Origin: Prevotella denticola
GTDB taxonomy: Bacteria > Bacteroidota > Bacteroidia > Bacteroidales > Bacteroidaceae
NCBI RefSeq assembly: GCF_900454835.1
Contig: NZ_UGTM01000001.1
Coordinates: 806,501-870,500, forward strand
DNA: 64,000 nt
Direction of reading: 5' to 3'
The first letter of the stretch is position 1, and each line of letters starts with the position of its first letter. Both the position numbers and the translations under genes were made by a program. The notes beneath the pieces are model-generated. The model made no database searches, was not told where the DNA came from, and saw nothing but the letters and a program-made list of their open reading frames with translations. Positions 53,210 through 62,063 of the stretch are shown here, piece by piece.

Positions 53210-53650
53210 ATGGAAACAAAACATCAAAAAATCCCTGCAGACTGGGCTTTCTGCTTCCTGGACGGATGCAGAAGGAAGAAAGAGTGTATTCGCTATCAGT
53301 TGGGGTGCAACCTGCCCGATGACATGGAAATCTGTAAAACTGTCGCACCACCGGTACTGGGAAAGCCGTCATGCCCAAGATTTCTGAAGGCTGAAACCGT
53401 ACAGGTTGCATACGGATTCTCTCACATCTTTTATGATGTAAAGAGCCGGCACAGTGCCGGAATGCGTAGTGCCATCAGAACATATCTCGGTGGAAAAGGC
53501 ACTTACTACCGCTATCTGCATGGGGAGCAGCCTTTGATGCCGGAACAGCAACAATGGATTCGACAGCTGTTTGCCGGTTACGGATATTCCGGCAATGTGG
53601 AATTCGACCGTTATGCTGACCTTCCCCGTCTGTATGCAGCTGACAGCTGA
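53210..53650 (+). CDS. cysteine-rich small protein (DUF6078-like)
   Basis: Cytoplasmic protein of 146 residues. The N-terminal half is rich in cysteines (DWAFCFLDGCRRKKECIRYQ, LGCNLP, EICKT, PSCPRF), spaced like a metal-binding or disulfide module. The C-terminal half is helical and rich in Tyr, Arg and Gly (AYGFSHIFYDVKSRHSAGMR, YLGGKGTYYRYLHGE, WIRQLFAGYGY). I believe it belongs to DUF6078, a Bacteroidetes-only family of unknown function, but cannot verify this. The start is fixed by the promoter. The 22-bp repeat array 2 begins 5 bp after its stop. Confidence 0.6.
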   Translation: METKHQKIPADWAFCFLDGCRRKKECIRYQLGCNLPDDMEICKTVAPPVLGKPSCPRFLKAETVQVAYGFSHIFYDVKSRHSAGMRSAIRTYLGGKGTYYRYLHGEQPLMPEQQQWIRQLFAGYGYSGNVEFDRYADLPRLYAADS

Positions 53651-54183
53651 TTTGTTTCCCAACCGGTTGGGAACAATGTTCCCAGCACGTGGGAAGCCGG
53701 TTCCCGGCGGTCGGGACTGATGTTCCCGGCCGGTTGGGAACAGTTCTGTTTGGCATCGGCAATTGCTTGCATTCTGCTTTTCTTTGTTCCATACTCACCA
53801 CCTGCCCTGCTCTGACTGATTGCCAAGAAGATGGAAGAGTTGAGTTTGTCAGGAGTCTTTATTCCATTTTATTTCAGTTTCCATTGAGGTTTCTCATGCA
53901 GATAGAGGCAGCTGGATTATGCTGGCTGACAGGTTCCTGAAAGATATAAACTTTAGTTTTCTACCGATGCAAAAGATACAGAATCAGATGGATCTGTCCA
54001 AAATTCCGTCAGGATTTTATCCCGGAACATACATTGGTCATTATTTCGGAAAACGTTGGGAAGCAAGAAGAAAAATACAACTGTTAACATCCGGATGGCG
54101 TTTGTAGACAAATTCCATGAATCCGCATACAATTAAAAAAGGTAAATATTTGCATATCCGGCGATAAAAAAGCCGTATAAATC
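53651..54183. other. intergenic region with repeat array
   Basis: About 530 bp without a supported gene; array 2 occupies 53655-53743. The remainder shows nothing recognisable. Confidence 0.5.
53655..53743. repeat. 22-bp palindromic tandem repeat array 2
   Basis: Three units (53669-53690, 53691-53712, 53713-53735) are flanked by partial ones. The common form is GGGAA-N5-TTCCC or a close variant, with spacers such as AGCACGT and GGCGGTC. The form and period match array 1 at 42588-42667, but the internal bases differ. Confidence 0.7.
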
Positions 54184-54214
54184 TTTGGAGTTCAGAAGAA
54201 ATCATTTAACTTTG
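54184..54214 (+). promoter_or_regulatory. promoter of HAD paralogue 2
   Basis: TTTG (54184-54187), 19 bp, TAACTTTG (54207-54214). The leader to 54361 is about 140 nt. Confidence 0.62.
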
Positions 54215-54360
54215 CTGTGAAAAGAATAAAAGAAGGAGGATTAAGACTTTTGAAAAGAAATAATTTGATTGCTAACCGTCCTGCTATATGCCTCGAGATA
54301 GACACATCGTCTGACGGGGGAGAGTTTTCATGATAACTATAACATCTAAAAATTAGGCTT

Positions 54361-55086
54361 ATGACGGAGATTTCACTGATTGCATTTGATGCAGACGACA
54401 CGCTGTGGGGTAGCCAGACTTACTATGATACAGTGGAGAAAGTGTACTGTGAGATTCTTGCCCCTTACGCTTCGGCTGACAAGGTGTCCCACGCTCTCCG
54501 CACCACTGAAAAGGCTAACATACCACTCCTTGGGTACGGAAGCAAGGCATTCTTGCTCTCACTGATAGAGAATGCGGTCAACATCAGTCACGGAAAGATA
54601 ATGGGTAGGGAGATAGGACAGATCATAGAATTGGGCAAGGAACTGTTACGGCTGCCGGGACATCCGTTCGACGGGGTGAAGGCTACGCTGGCGAAGCTGA
54701 GGGAAACAGGCAGATACCGCATGGTAGTGTTTACAAAAGGTGAACTGCTCGACCAGGAGAACAAATTCAGGCGTTCGGGACTGCGTCCCTACTTCGACGA
54801 TATTGTCATTGTGACAGACAAGACCCCCGATGCCTACCAGCGACTCTGCAGGCAGTACCATGCCAAGACGGGGCAGCTGCTGACGGTGGGCAACTCGTTC
54901 TCAGCTGATGTAGACCCTGTTCTGAAAATAGGCGGATGGGCTGTACACATACCTTATTATATAGAACATGAGGAGGAGGAAGGAAAATATGTACATCCGA
55001 GATTGCTGCGTATTGCTAAATTCTCAGAACTGACAAAATATCTGTGCCCTATGCCGAGGTTCGTGGATACGAGCCAGCTGTCTTGA
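54361..55086 (+). CDS. HAD-superfamily hydrolase (paralogue 2)
   Basis: Protein of 241 residues, clearly homologous to the HAD protein at 39066-39755. Motif I is LIAFDADDTLW and motif II is RMVVFTKGE. The motif III lysine lies in FDDIVIVTDKT and motif IV is QLLTVGNSFSADVDPVL. Both proteins share GYGSKAF in the cap and NRSGLRPYF/RRSGLRPYF before motif III. It has about 12 extra C-terminal residues. The family dephosphorylates small molecules; the substrate is not predictable. It stands alone, convergent with the OsmC gene. Confidence 0.85.
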   Translation: MTEISLIAFDADDTLWGSQTYYDTVEKVYCEILAPYASADKVSHALRTTEKANIPLLGYGSKAFLLSLIENAVNISHGKIMGREIGQIIELGKELLRLPGHPFDGVKATLAKLRETGRYRMVVFTKGELLDQENKFRRSGLRPYFDDIVIVTDKTPDAYQRLCRQYHAKTGQLLTVGNSFSADVDPVLKIGGWAVHIPYYIEHEEEEGKYVHPRLLRIAKFSELTKYLCPMPRFVDTSQLS

Positions 55087-55136
55087 CAAAACATTGGGCT
55101 GACGAGGCTGTCTTGCCTTGTCAGCCCGACCGCCCT

Positions 55137-55541
55137 TTATTCATATACAAAGCTGAAGACCTTTTCGGCTGTCAGCGTATTTCCTACAAAGCAGGCTTTC
55201 CTTGCGATATACTCGAATTTCTTTCGCTGCTTCTCATCGAAGACAGCCTTCAGGTGGAACGTAATCGGAATACGTGTGACGGTGAATGCCTCCATGTCTT
55301 CTTCGCACTCACCCACTTCAGCATAGCAGCCTGCGAAATCGATGCCGCCCCGTTCAGCCTGTAGTCCCATGAGCGTCAGCACGCAGGCTGCCAGCGCATT
55401 GCCTAACAGTTCCACAGGTGTCTGGTTTTCGCCCAGTCCGCCAACGGCCTTGCCCGCATCGGTATTCACCGTCACTTCCGACCTCATGTGTGTAGCCTCA
55501 ACTCTTCCCTTCCCTTGGTAAATTGCTTTTGTGATTGTCAT
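55137..55541 (-). CDS. OsmC-family protein
   Basis: Protein of 134 residues with the OsmC/Ohr fold order. An N-terminal strand part (VTVNTDAGKAVGGLGENQTP) leads to the central helix VELLGNALAACVLTLMGLQA, which carries the first conserved cysteine. The end has KFEYIARKACFVGNTL with the second. In OsmC and Ohr these two cysteines reduce organic peroxides; the spacing fits the YhfA/OsmC-like branch, whose substrates are less clear. A minus-strand TAAATTTG box at 55614-55621 may be its promoter. Confidence 0.87.
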   Translation of the reverse strand: MTITKAIYQGKGRVEATHMRSEVTVNTDAGKAVGGLGENQTPVELLGNALAACVLTLMGLQAERGGIDFAGCYAEVGECEEDMEAFTVTRIPITFHLKAVFDEKQRKKFEYIARKACFVGNTLTAEKVFSFVYE

Positions 55542-55700
55542 AATCGTAATGTTTTAGGTTTGTTATTGTTCTTCGGATTCATAGGAAGTAATCTGTTCCG
55601 GAAACCGTGCTGGCAAATTTACATAAAAATATTGACTTCCGTGCCGGTTGAAACTGAAAAAACAAATTATACAGGCAGGCAGCAACAGGAGCAGGAAGCA

Positions 55701-55732
55701 TTTGTTATTTTACTAACTTTTTATTATCTTTG
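55701..55732 (+). promoter_or_regulatory. promoter of ftsY
   Basis: TTTG (55701-55704), 20 bp, TATCTTTG (55725-55732), 20 bp before the ATG at 55753. Confidence 0.7.
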
Positions 55733-55752
55733 CAGACAAATTAGCTAATTGT

Positions 55753-56703
55753 ATGGGATTATTCGGTTTATTCGGTAAAAAGAAAAAAGAAACACTTGAC
55801 AAGGGGCTTGAGAAGACAAAGCAGAATGTTTTCTCGAAACTTACGCGTGCAGTGGCTGGAAAATCAAAGGTGGACGATGAGGTTCTGGACGATCTGGAGG
55901 AAATCCTTGTCACATCTGACGTCGGGGTAGATATGACCATCAAGATCATCCGGCGTATCGAGGAACGTGTCGCAAAGGATAAGTATGTGTCGACGAGCGA
56001 ACTGAATGGTATTTTGAAAAGTGAAATCACCGCTTTGCTCACAGAGAACAACACGGGCAGCAATGATGAGTGGACCTTGCCGGAAAATGCGCGTCCCTAC
56101 GTGATTCTCGTTGTCGGAGTCAATGGTGTCGGAAAGACGACGACCATTGGGAAACTCGCCTACCAGTTCAAGCAGGCCGGCAAGAAAGTGTATCTCGGTG
56201 CTGCCGATACCTTTCGTGCTGCTGCCGTCGAACAGATACAGATCTGGGGCGACCGTGTGGGCGTTCCCGTCGTGAAGCAGCAGATGGGGGCCGACCCTGC
56301 AAGTGTAGCTTTTGATGCGCTGCAGAGTGCCAAGGCGAACGGAGCCGATGTTGTAATCATCGACACTGCAGGACGTTTGCACAACAAGGTGGGTCTGATG
56401 AACGAGCTGAAGAAAATCAAGGATGTGATGAAGAAGGTTGTCCCTGATGCGCCACATGAGGTTCTGCTGGTGCTTGACGGAAGTACGGGGCAGAATGCTT
56501 TTGAACAGGCACGCCAGTTCGCCGCTGTGACGCAGATTACTTCCCTCGCCATCACAAAGCTCGACGGGACAGCGAAAGGCGGTGTAGTCATAGGAATCAG
56601 CGATCAGCTGAAAGTACCTGTCAAGTACATTGGTTTAGGCGAAGGAATGGAAGACCTGCAGCTCTTCGACAAGGTGCAGTTCGTTGACAGTCTTTTCAAG
56701 TAA
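55753..56703 (+). CDS. ftsY: signal recognition particle receptor FtsY
   Basis: SRP-GTPase of 316 residues. After a short basic N-terminus (MGLFGLFGKKKKET) comes the four-helix N domain (about 20-90), then the G domain. P-loop GVNGVGKTT lies at about 120-128, then AADTFRAAAVEQ, the DTAGR motif in VIIDTAGRLHNK, TKLDGTAKGG, and the closing YIGLGEGMEDLQLF. It docks ribosome-SRP complexes at the inner membrane. The long acidic A domain of E. coli FtsY is absent, as is common in this phylum. rimO follows after 153 bp. Confidence 0.96.
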   Translation: MGLFGLFGKKKKETLDKGLEKTKQNVFSKLTRAVAGKSKVDDEVLDDLEEILVTSDVGVDMTIKIIRRIEERVAKDKYVSTSELNGILKSEITALLTENNTGSNDEWTLPENARPYVILVVGVNGVGKTTTIGKLAYQFKQAGKKVYLGAADTFRAAAVEQIQIWGDRVGVPVVKQQMGADPASVAFDALQSAKANGADVVIIDTAGRLHNKVGLMNELKKIKDVMKKVVPDAPHEVLLVLDGSTGQNAFEQARQFAAVTQITSLAITKLDGTAKGGVVIGISDQLKVPVKYIGLGEGMEDLQLFDKVQFVDSLFK

Positions 56704-56856
56704 AATGACGGAGAGAAGTCAAATGATGAGGAACGGACCTGCAAACTGCCATCCGGCAACAGACATTCGATGTGCCGTAGCAATATGTGGAATCCGTAAA
56801 TCACCAGTCACCATCCCATATCCGTTCATCAACATCCCGAAATTCAACATCCACGA

Positions 56857-58161
56857 ATGAAGAAAAACCAGATAGACATCGTAACTATGGGCTGCTCTAA
56901 GAATCTCGTCGACTCGGAGCTTATCATGAAGCAGTTTGAAGCCAACGGCTATCATTGTACACATGATGCAGAAAATCCGCAGGGTGAGATTGCCGTCATT
57001 AACACCTGCGGATTCATAGAAGCTGCTAAGGAGGAGAGTATCAATACGATTCTCGAATTTGCAAACAGAAAGAAGAATGGACAGCTCAACAGGCTTTACG
57101 TCATGGGATGTCTCTCACAGCGGTATAAAGACGAACTGGAGGCAGAGCTTCCGGAAGTGGACAAGTTCTATGGGAAATTCAACTATAAGCAGCTGCTGAG
57201 CGATCTTGGAAAGGCCGACATACCGGCCTGCAACGGTGTCCGCCATCTTACTACACCGCACCACTATGCCTATGTGAAGATTGCCGAAGGATGTGACCGT
57301 CATTGTGCCTATTGTGCCATTCCGCTGATTACGGGCCGGCATCATTCGCGTACAGTGGAGGATGTACTGGACGAGGTGAAGGGACTTGTAGCCCAAGGTG
57401 TGAAGGAATTTCAGATTATCGAGCAGGAATTGACTTACTATGGTGTCGACCTTGACGGAAAGCACCATATCACTGAACTGATTTCCCGTATGGCTGACAT
57501 AGAGGGAGTTGAATGGATCCGGCTTCATTATGCCTATCCGAACCAGTTCCCCCTTGACCTTCTTGACGTAATCGCCGGGAAACCGAATGTATGCAAGTAT
57601 CTGGATATTGCTTTCCAGCATATTTCCGACCACATGCTCGGGCGTATGCATCGTCATGTAACCAAGCAAGAGACACTCGACCTGATAGCCGAGATACGCC
57701 GCAGGGTACCGGATATCCATCTCCGCACAACGCTTTTGGTGGGCTTCCCCGGAGAGACTGAAAAGGACTTCGAGGAGTTAAAAACATTCGTCAGAGAGGT
57801 CCGCTTCGAACGGATGGGGGCTTTTGCCTATTCGGAAGAAGAGGGAACATACAGTGCGACACATTATGAAGATGATGTTCCAGAGAAGGTCAAACAGCAG
57901 CGGATTGATGAGCTGATGAAGATCCAGCAAGGCATCTCTGAGGAGTTGGAAGGCGAGAAGGTTGGCAGGGTCTTCAAGGTCATTATCGACCGTACAGAGG
58001 GCGAATATTATATCGGCCGCACGGAGTTCTGTTCGCCAGAGGTGGATCCGGAAGTCCTCATTCCGATAGAAGGAAAGACCTTGCAGACAGGCAGGTTCTA
58101 TGATGTCCGTATTACTGATTCTGACGAATTCGACCTTTTCGGAGAAGTTGTCAGACAGTAG
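56857..58161 (+). CDS. rimO: ribosomal protein S12 methylthiotransferase RimO
   Basis: Radical SAM enzyme of 434 residues that adds a methylthio group to an aspartate of ribosomal protein S12. The N-terminal MTTase domain begins IDIVTMGCSKNLVDSELIMK and has two further cysteines (VINTCGF and VMGCLSQR). The radical SAM cluster is C146-x3-C150-x2-C153 in EGCDRHCAYCAIP. A C-terminal TRAM domain (VFKVIIDRTEGEYYIGRTEF) ends the protein. QELTYYGVDLDG is typical of RimO rather than MiaB. Confidence 0.96.
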   Translation: MKKNQIDIVTMGCSKNLVDSELIMKQFEANGYHCTHDAENPQGEIAVINTCGFIEAAKEESINTILEFANRKKNGQLNRLYVMGCLSQRYKDELEAELPEVDKFYGKFNYKQLLSDLGKADIPACNGVRHLTTPHHYAYVKIAEGCDRHCAYCAIPLITGRHHSRTVEDVLDEVKGLVAQGVKEFQIIEQELTYYGVDLDGKHHITELISRMADIEGVEWIRLHYAYPNQFPLDLLDVIAGKPNVCKYLDIAFQHISDHMLGRMHRHVTKQETLDLIAEIRRRVPDIHLRTTLLVGFPGETEKDFEELKTFVREVRFERMGAFAYSEEEGTYSATHYEDDVPEKVKQQRIDELMKIQQGISEELEGEKVGRVFKVIIDRTEGEYYIGRTEFCSPEVDPEVLIPIEGKTLQTGRFYDVRITDSDEFDLFGEVVRQ

Positions 58162-58298
58162 CTGCAGGTCACAGAAGCAATAACGGAAGAGATAGTGTCT
58201 CATCCTACCTACGTCTTTAGTCTTTCGGTCAGTAAGGACCGGGAGGATGAACTCCTATGACAGAATTTTGAATTAAAGTAAGGATAAAAGGAAACGGT

Positions 58299-58592
58299 AT
58301 GAATAATAAAGAATTCATAGCAGAGTTAGCTTTAAGGACAGGCTATACGCAGGACGAGAGCCAGAAAATGGTAAGGACTGTCATTGAAATGATGGGCAAG
58401 TCTTTCGAGACGGGTGAACCGGTATCCATCTCGGGGTTTGGCACGTTTGAAGTCAAGAAACGGCTGGAAAGGGTGATGGTGAATCCGTCAACGGGGTTGC
58501 GAATGCTTGTTCCACCTAAACTGGTACTCAATTTCAAACCTGCAGCAAACATCAAAGGACAAGTAAGAAAAGGAGGAACAGAAAATGGCTAA
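58299..58592 (+). CDS. HU-family DNA-binding protein
   Basis: Protein of 97 residues with the HU/IHF fold. It begins NNKEFIAELALRTGYTQDES, continues with PVSISGFGTFEVKKR, and has the arm region RVMVNPSTGLRMLVPPKLVL, close to the RNPxTG motif that bends DNA. The length is normal. Its end overlaps the following gene by 8 bp, so both products are probably made in a fixed ratio and may form heterodimers. It follows rimO by 137 bp. Confidence 0.92.
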   Translation: MNNKEFIAELALRTGYTQDESQKMVRTVIEMMGKSFETGEPVSISGFGTFEVKKRLERVMVNPSTGLRMLVPPKLVLNFKPAANIKGQVRKGGTENG

Positions 58593-59844
58593 GACAGGAA
58601 TGCAGATGATAACGAACACATTGGCCAGGCTTTACAAGCTTCCGGCAGCTGATGCGATGGCCTTTGTTGATACATTCTTTGCCATCATAAGTTCCGAACT
58701 TAAGAATGGCAGACAGGTGAAGGTCAAGGGACTCGGCACTTTCAAGGTGCAGTCTGTGAAACCTCGGGAAAGTGTCAATGTCAATACCGGTGAACGTGTA
58801 CTCATTGAAGGGCATGACAAGGTTACATTCACACCGGATACAGCAATGAAGGAGCTTGTAAACAAGCCTTTTTCCCAGTTTGAGACAGTTGTCATCAATG
58901 ATGGAGTCCCTACAGAGGACCTGGAGCGAATTCCCTCAGATGAAGAAATGGATAGTTCTGCCAATGAAAGTTCGACCGGAAAGATTGGCATAGAGACTGA
59001 AAAGACAGACGAAAAAGATTCCCCCCATGACATCAGGCCAGCAGAAATAACTCTGGAACAGCCAGAGGAGATTATCGAGACCTCGATGGAGAGGACCATT
59101 CACATAACAGGGATGAAACCTGCCGAGAAGACGGGGGGCTTATCCGATGAAGAGAAGAAACAGTCTTCTGCTGTAGATGAAGGGAGAAAGACTTTGGCAG
59201 ACAATGCTCCGGCATCTACGGATATGGATGCGAATGAGGTGGATGATAAAAACACAGAAGAGGAGAGGATGCCAGCAGAACCCCAGTCACCCAAGGCAGA
59301 GAAACCACAGAGTCTACCAGATCATACGGCAATGGATAATGCTGATGACAGTGACGTTGAAGAATCCGCAAACAGCATGCTGAAAACTGTCGCTCTGGCA
59401 GCTGCCGTAGTAATCATTATCCTCGGCGGTTTTTTGTGGATAAGATTTGGCAAGAAGAATCTGTACAGAAATCCAGCCGTTGCTGTGCAGAAAAAAAACA
59501 CATCCGATAACGGTACCGTACCCACAACCAAGGCAGTGTCTGCAGATACAGTTGCGATGTCACGGAGGAAATCCCATGTCCAGGCAAATGTCGGTAAAGA
59601 GAAGGCTGATTCGTTTGCAGCGATGAGCCACGATGCCCGCATTCGCTATGGTGCCTATAATATCGTAGGAATCGACCGAGTTGTTGTACTGAAGAAAGGA
59701 CAGACGATGAAGAGTTATAGCCGCAGTACACTCGGTGCAGACATGATAGGTTATTTCCAGGTTTTGAACGGACGGAATACAATGCAGGCGGGCGACACAA
59801 TGAAAGTCCCCAAGGTAGAGCTGAGACCCGAGTACAGAAGATAG
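58585..59844 (+). CDS. HU-domain / transmembrane / LysM-like protein
   Basis: Protein of 419 residues with an unusual order of parts. Residues 1-100 form an HU-like domain (QVKVKGLGTFKVQSVKPRES, VNVNTGERVLIEG). Residues about 105-262 are an acidic, Ser/Glu-rich linker. A single membrane helix follows at about 265-287 (TVALAAAVVIIILGGFLWIR). The C-terminal part ends with a LysM-like module (VVVLKKGQTMKSYSRSTLGA, QAGDTMKVPKVEL). There is no signal peptide, so HU should face the cytoplasm and LysM the periplasm. The HU domain binds DNA in its family and LysM binds peptidoglycan; a link between nucleoid and wall is inference. It overlaps the HU gene by 8 bp. Confidence 0.82.
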   Translation: MAKTGMQMITNTLARLYKLPAADAMAFVDTFFAIISSELKNGRQVKVKGLGTFKVQSVKPRESVNVNTGERVLIEGHDKVTFTPDTAMKELVNKPFSQFETVVINDGVPTEDLERIPSDEEMDSSANESSTGKIGIETEKTDEKDSPHDIRPAEITLEQPEEIIETSMERTIHITGMKPAEKTGGLSDEEKKQSSAVDEGRKTLADNAPASTDMDANEVDDKNTEEERMPAEPQSPKAEKPQSLPDHTAMDNADDSDVEESANSMLKTVALAAAVVIIILGGFLWIRFGKKNLYRNPAVAVQKKNTSDNGTVPTTKAVSADTVAMSRRKSHVQANVGKEKADSFAAMSHDARIRYGAYNIVGIDRVVVLKKGQTMKSYSRSTLGADMIGYFQVLNGRNTMQAGDTMKVPKVELRPEYRR

Positions 59845-60540
59845 CTGAGCTTTCTCCCGGTTCCTCCGTTAAATACGTAGATGGTTGTCTTGTAGGGCGT
59901 ACAGCTTTGACGCACAGGATTGACCGTTTAGCGAATCCATATATTCCCCTTTCCTGCACTTATGTTTATTTGATGCTGTCTGATAAAATGCAAACAGCAT
60001 GATTTCCCATGCATAATCTCTTTTAAACAGGCTGTCTGTCCTGCATTGTTCCGGAAGAACAAGCACCCTGACCAGACAAGTTCTGCCGGCACAGCGCTTC
60101 TCTATTTACAAGCTGCTCCCGTCCCCGGCAATATGTTGCAAGGAGCGGGCCGTCAACACGACCGGTGTTCACCGACAACACAATATGTGACAGGCCTTGA
60201 CACATCTGCAGGGAAGGCCGTTCTATGTCCTGTCGCTATGATATACAGTAAGGCACTGATGACTGACTTATACGGTAGATGTTTACCGGACAGCACTGGT
60301 ATTTATTCGGGTTCTGTTACTGTAGATATATAATGCCGGAATTTGCCGGATATTATAAGCCTCTGTTTTATATCCCAGTCTATTCATTTAACGGAAGGAC
60401 CTTTCTTCCAAGGCTCTATCGGCAGGTTCCATGTATTTATACATACTTTCTGCAATTGCGGAGTATTTCTGACAGCCAACAGGATTTACATCAGAACCTT
60501 TCGTTCGGGAATGGCATCTCAGAAATTTAATGAAACGGAA
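59845..60540. other. long intergenic region
   Basis: About 700 bp with no convincing gene. One weak hairpin, TATAAT-CCGG with CCGG-ATTATA, lies near 60328-60358; nothing else is recognised. Confidence 0.5.
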
Positions 60541-60572
60541 TTTGGTAGAACGGATTTAAATACGTAACTTTG
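60541..60572 (+). promoter_or_regulatory. promoter of tRNA-Arg
   Basis: TTTG (60541-60544), 20 bp, TAACTTTG (60565-60572), 13 bp before the tRNA. Confidence 0.75.
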
Positions 60573-60584
60573 CAGCCGCATAAT

Positions 60585-60659
60585 GGTTCCGTAGCTCAGT
60601 TGGATTAGAGCAACAGCCTTCTAAGCTGTGGGTCTTGGGTTCGAATCCCAACGGAATCA
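60585..60659 (+). tRNA. tRNA-Arg (anticodon TCT)
   Basis: The acceptor GGTTCCG (60585-60591) pairs with CGGAATC (60652-60658) with one G-U pair. The D arm has TAGCTCAGTTGGA, the anticodon loop CTTCTAA gives TCT, and the T arm has GGGTTCGAATCCC. The CCA end is not encoded. Confidence 0.96.
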
Positions 60660-60670
60660 CAATGTTGACT

Positions 60671-60704
60671 ATCAGGCATTTACAAGGATTTGTAGATGCC
60701 TGAT
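60671..60704 (+). terminator. hairpin terminator after tRNA-Arg
   Basis: ATCAGGCATTTACAA and TTGTAGATGCCTGAT pair over 15 bp with one mismatch around a 4-nt loop; TTGTTCTT follows. Confidence 0.7.
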
Positions 60705-60931
60705 TTGTTCTTAGAAGTTATTAACTGCTTTATACGTCCTGATAGAGAGATAAAACCGCAGGAAACAATAGGAGCAGGCTTCCTCGTCTCTCAACTTTCT
60801 GACCAATCAAAAGTATACAGACGAGAAAACCTGCTTCAATTTTGTTTACGAACAACTTTCTGATTGTCCGGACGGCCTTGTCGCCTCAGGTGGACGGACG
60901 GCTGAAACGGACAGTCGGTAACTTATGGGGC

Positions 60932-61933
60932 TTACAGTTCCCAACCGATGGCTGAAGCGCCAAGTACAGCAGCAGCAGCATCGTCGAGCGAACTTACCAG
61001 GAATTTCGGTTTGTCCTTGAATATCTCCAAGGCATGCTCCTTATAGGAGCGTACAATAGGCTGCATCAACAGGTCGCCGGCTTTTGTCAGACCGCCGAAG
61101 AAGATGAATGCCTCTGGAGAAGAGAAGGTGGCAAAGTCAGCACAGGCTTCGCCCAGCATTTCCCCGGTGAATTCATAGACTCGTTTGGCCAGTGCATCGC
61201 CGCGGCCTGCGGCAATAGAGACATCCAGAGAGGTAATCTTCGCAGGCTTCAGCTCGCGCAGTAAAGAATCTTCATCGCTTTCCTTCAGGAACTCCCGGGC
61301 CGTGCGTGCGACACCCGTTGCGGAACAGTAAGCCTCCAGGCAGCCGGTACGTCCGCAGCCGCAGCTGCGTCCCTTCTCTCCACGAACCATTACAACGTGC
61401 CCCAGCTCACCGGCAAATCCGTCTGAACCATACACCATCTGTCCGTTGATGACGATACCGGAGCCGACTCCGGTACCGAGGGTAATCATGATAAAGTCTT
61501 TCATGCCACGGGCGACGCCGTACTGCATCTCACCGATGGCAGCAGCATTAGCGTCATTGGTAAGACCTACCTGGATTCCCAGTTTCTCTGAGAACATATC
61601 GCCCAACGGCACCACGCCGTCGTGACCCCATGACAGGTTCGGTGCAAATTCAATCGTACCACGGTAGAAGTTGCCGTTAGGCGCACCGATACCCATCGCA
61701 CGGAACTGGCTGATACCGCCGTATTTCGCAATAAGAGGTCTCAGTGCTTCGACACCGGCTTCAACAAAATCATCGACAGTCTTGTAGGCCTGCGTCTTTA
61801 TCGAGTTGGTCGCAAGCACCTGTCCACGCTGGTCGACAACCCCGAACACAGCGTTTGTTCCTCCTAAATCCAAGCCAATGACGAATGGCTTTTCCAAACC
61901 AGTAACAACTGGCGTCTGTTCTGTTATGTCCAT
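60932..61933 (-). CDS. glk: ROK-family glucokinase
   Basis: Sugar kinase of 333 residues. The ATP-binding motif is VIGLDLGGTNAVFG near the N-terminus, and the ROK signature is GELGHVVMVRGEKGRSCGCG with RTGCLEAYCS, where the cysteines hold zinc. LTNDANAAAIGE contains the catalytic aspartate. It phosphorylates glucose (or related hexoses) with ATP for glycolysis and could supply glucose-6-phosphate for nucleotide sugars. A full promoter lies upstream, divergent from the LysE-type gene. Confidence 0.9.
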   Translation of the reverse strand: MDITEQTPVVTGLEKPFVIGLDLGGTNAVFGVVDQRGQVLATNSIKTQAYKTVDDFVEAGVEALRPLIAKYGGISQFRAMGIGAPNGNFYRGTIEFAPNLSWGHDGVVPLGDMFSEKLGIQVGLTNDANAAAIGEMQYGVARGMKDFIMITLGTGVGSGIVINGQMVYGSDGFAGELGHVVMVRGEKGRSCGCGRTGCLEAYCSATGVARTAREFLKESDEDSLLRELKPAKITSLDVSIAAGRGDALAKRVYEFTGEMLGEACADFATFSSPEAFIFFGGLTKAGDLLMQPIVRSYKEHALEIFKDKPKFLVSSLDDAAAAVLGASAIGWEL

Positions 61934-61968
61934 GACTATAATAAGTTTTTAGTTCGACTATATATGCG

Positions 61969-61999
61969 CAAAGTTATGAAAAAAGTGCAATACTACAAA
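61969..61999 (-). promoter_or_regulatory. promoter of the glucokinase gene
   Basis: On the minus strand TTTG (61999-61996), 19 bp, TAACTTTG (61976-61969). The leader is about 30 nt. Confidence 0.68.
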
Positions 62000-62030
62000 G
62001 TTTTGTCAGGTAAATTTGCTTATCTCGTAT

Positions 62031-62038
62031 TATTTTTG
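62031..62038 (+). promoter_or_regulatory. -7 box of the LysE-type exporter gene
   Basis: TATTTTTG at 62031-62038, 25 bp before the ATG at 62064. No well-spaced -33 element was seen. Confidence 0.45.
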
Positions 62039-62063
62039 CAATTTTGCACTCAAAATAACAAGC

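Noticed and set aside
60046..60333. 95-residue ORF before tRNA-Arg
   Set aside because: No promoter, no family features and a competing frame on the other strand; probably chance.
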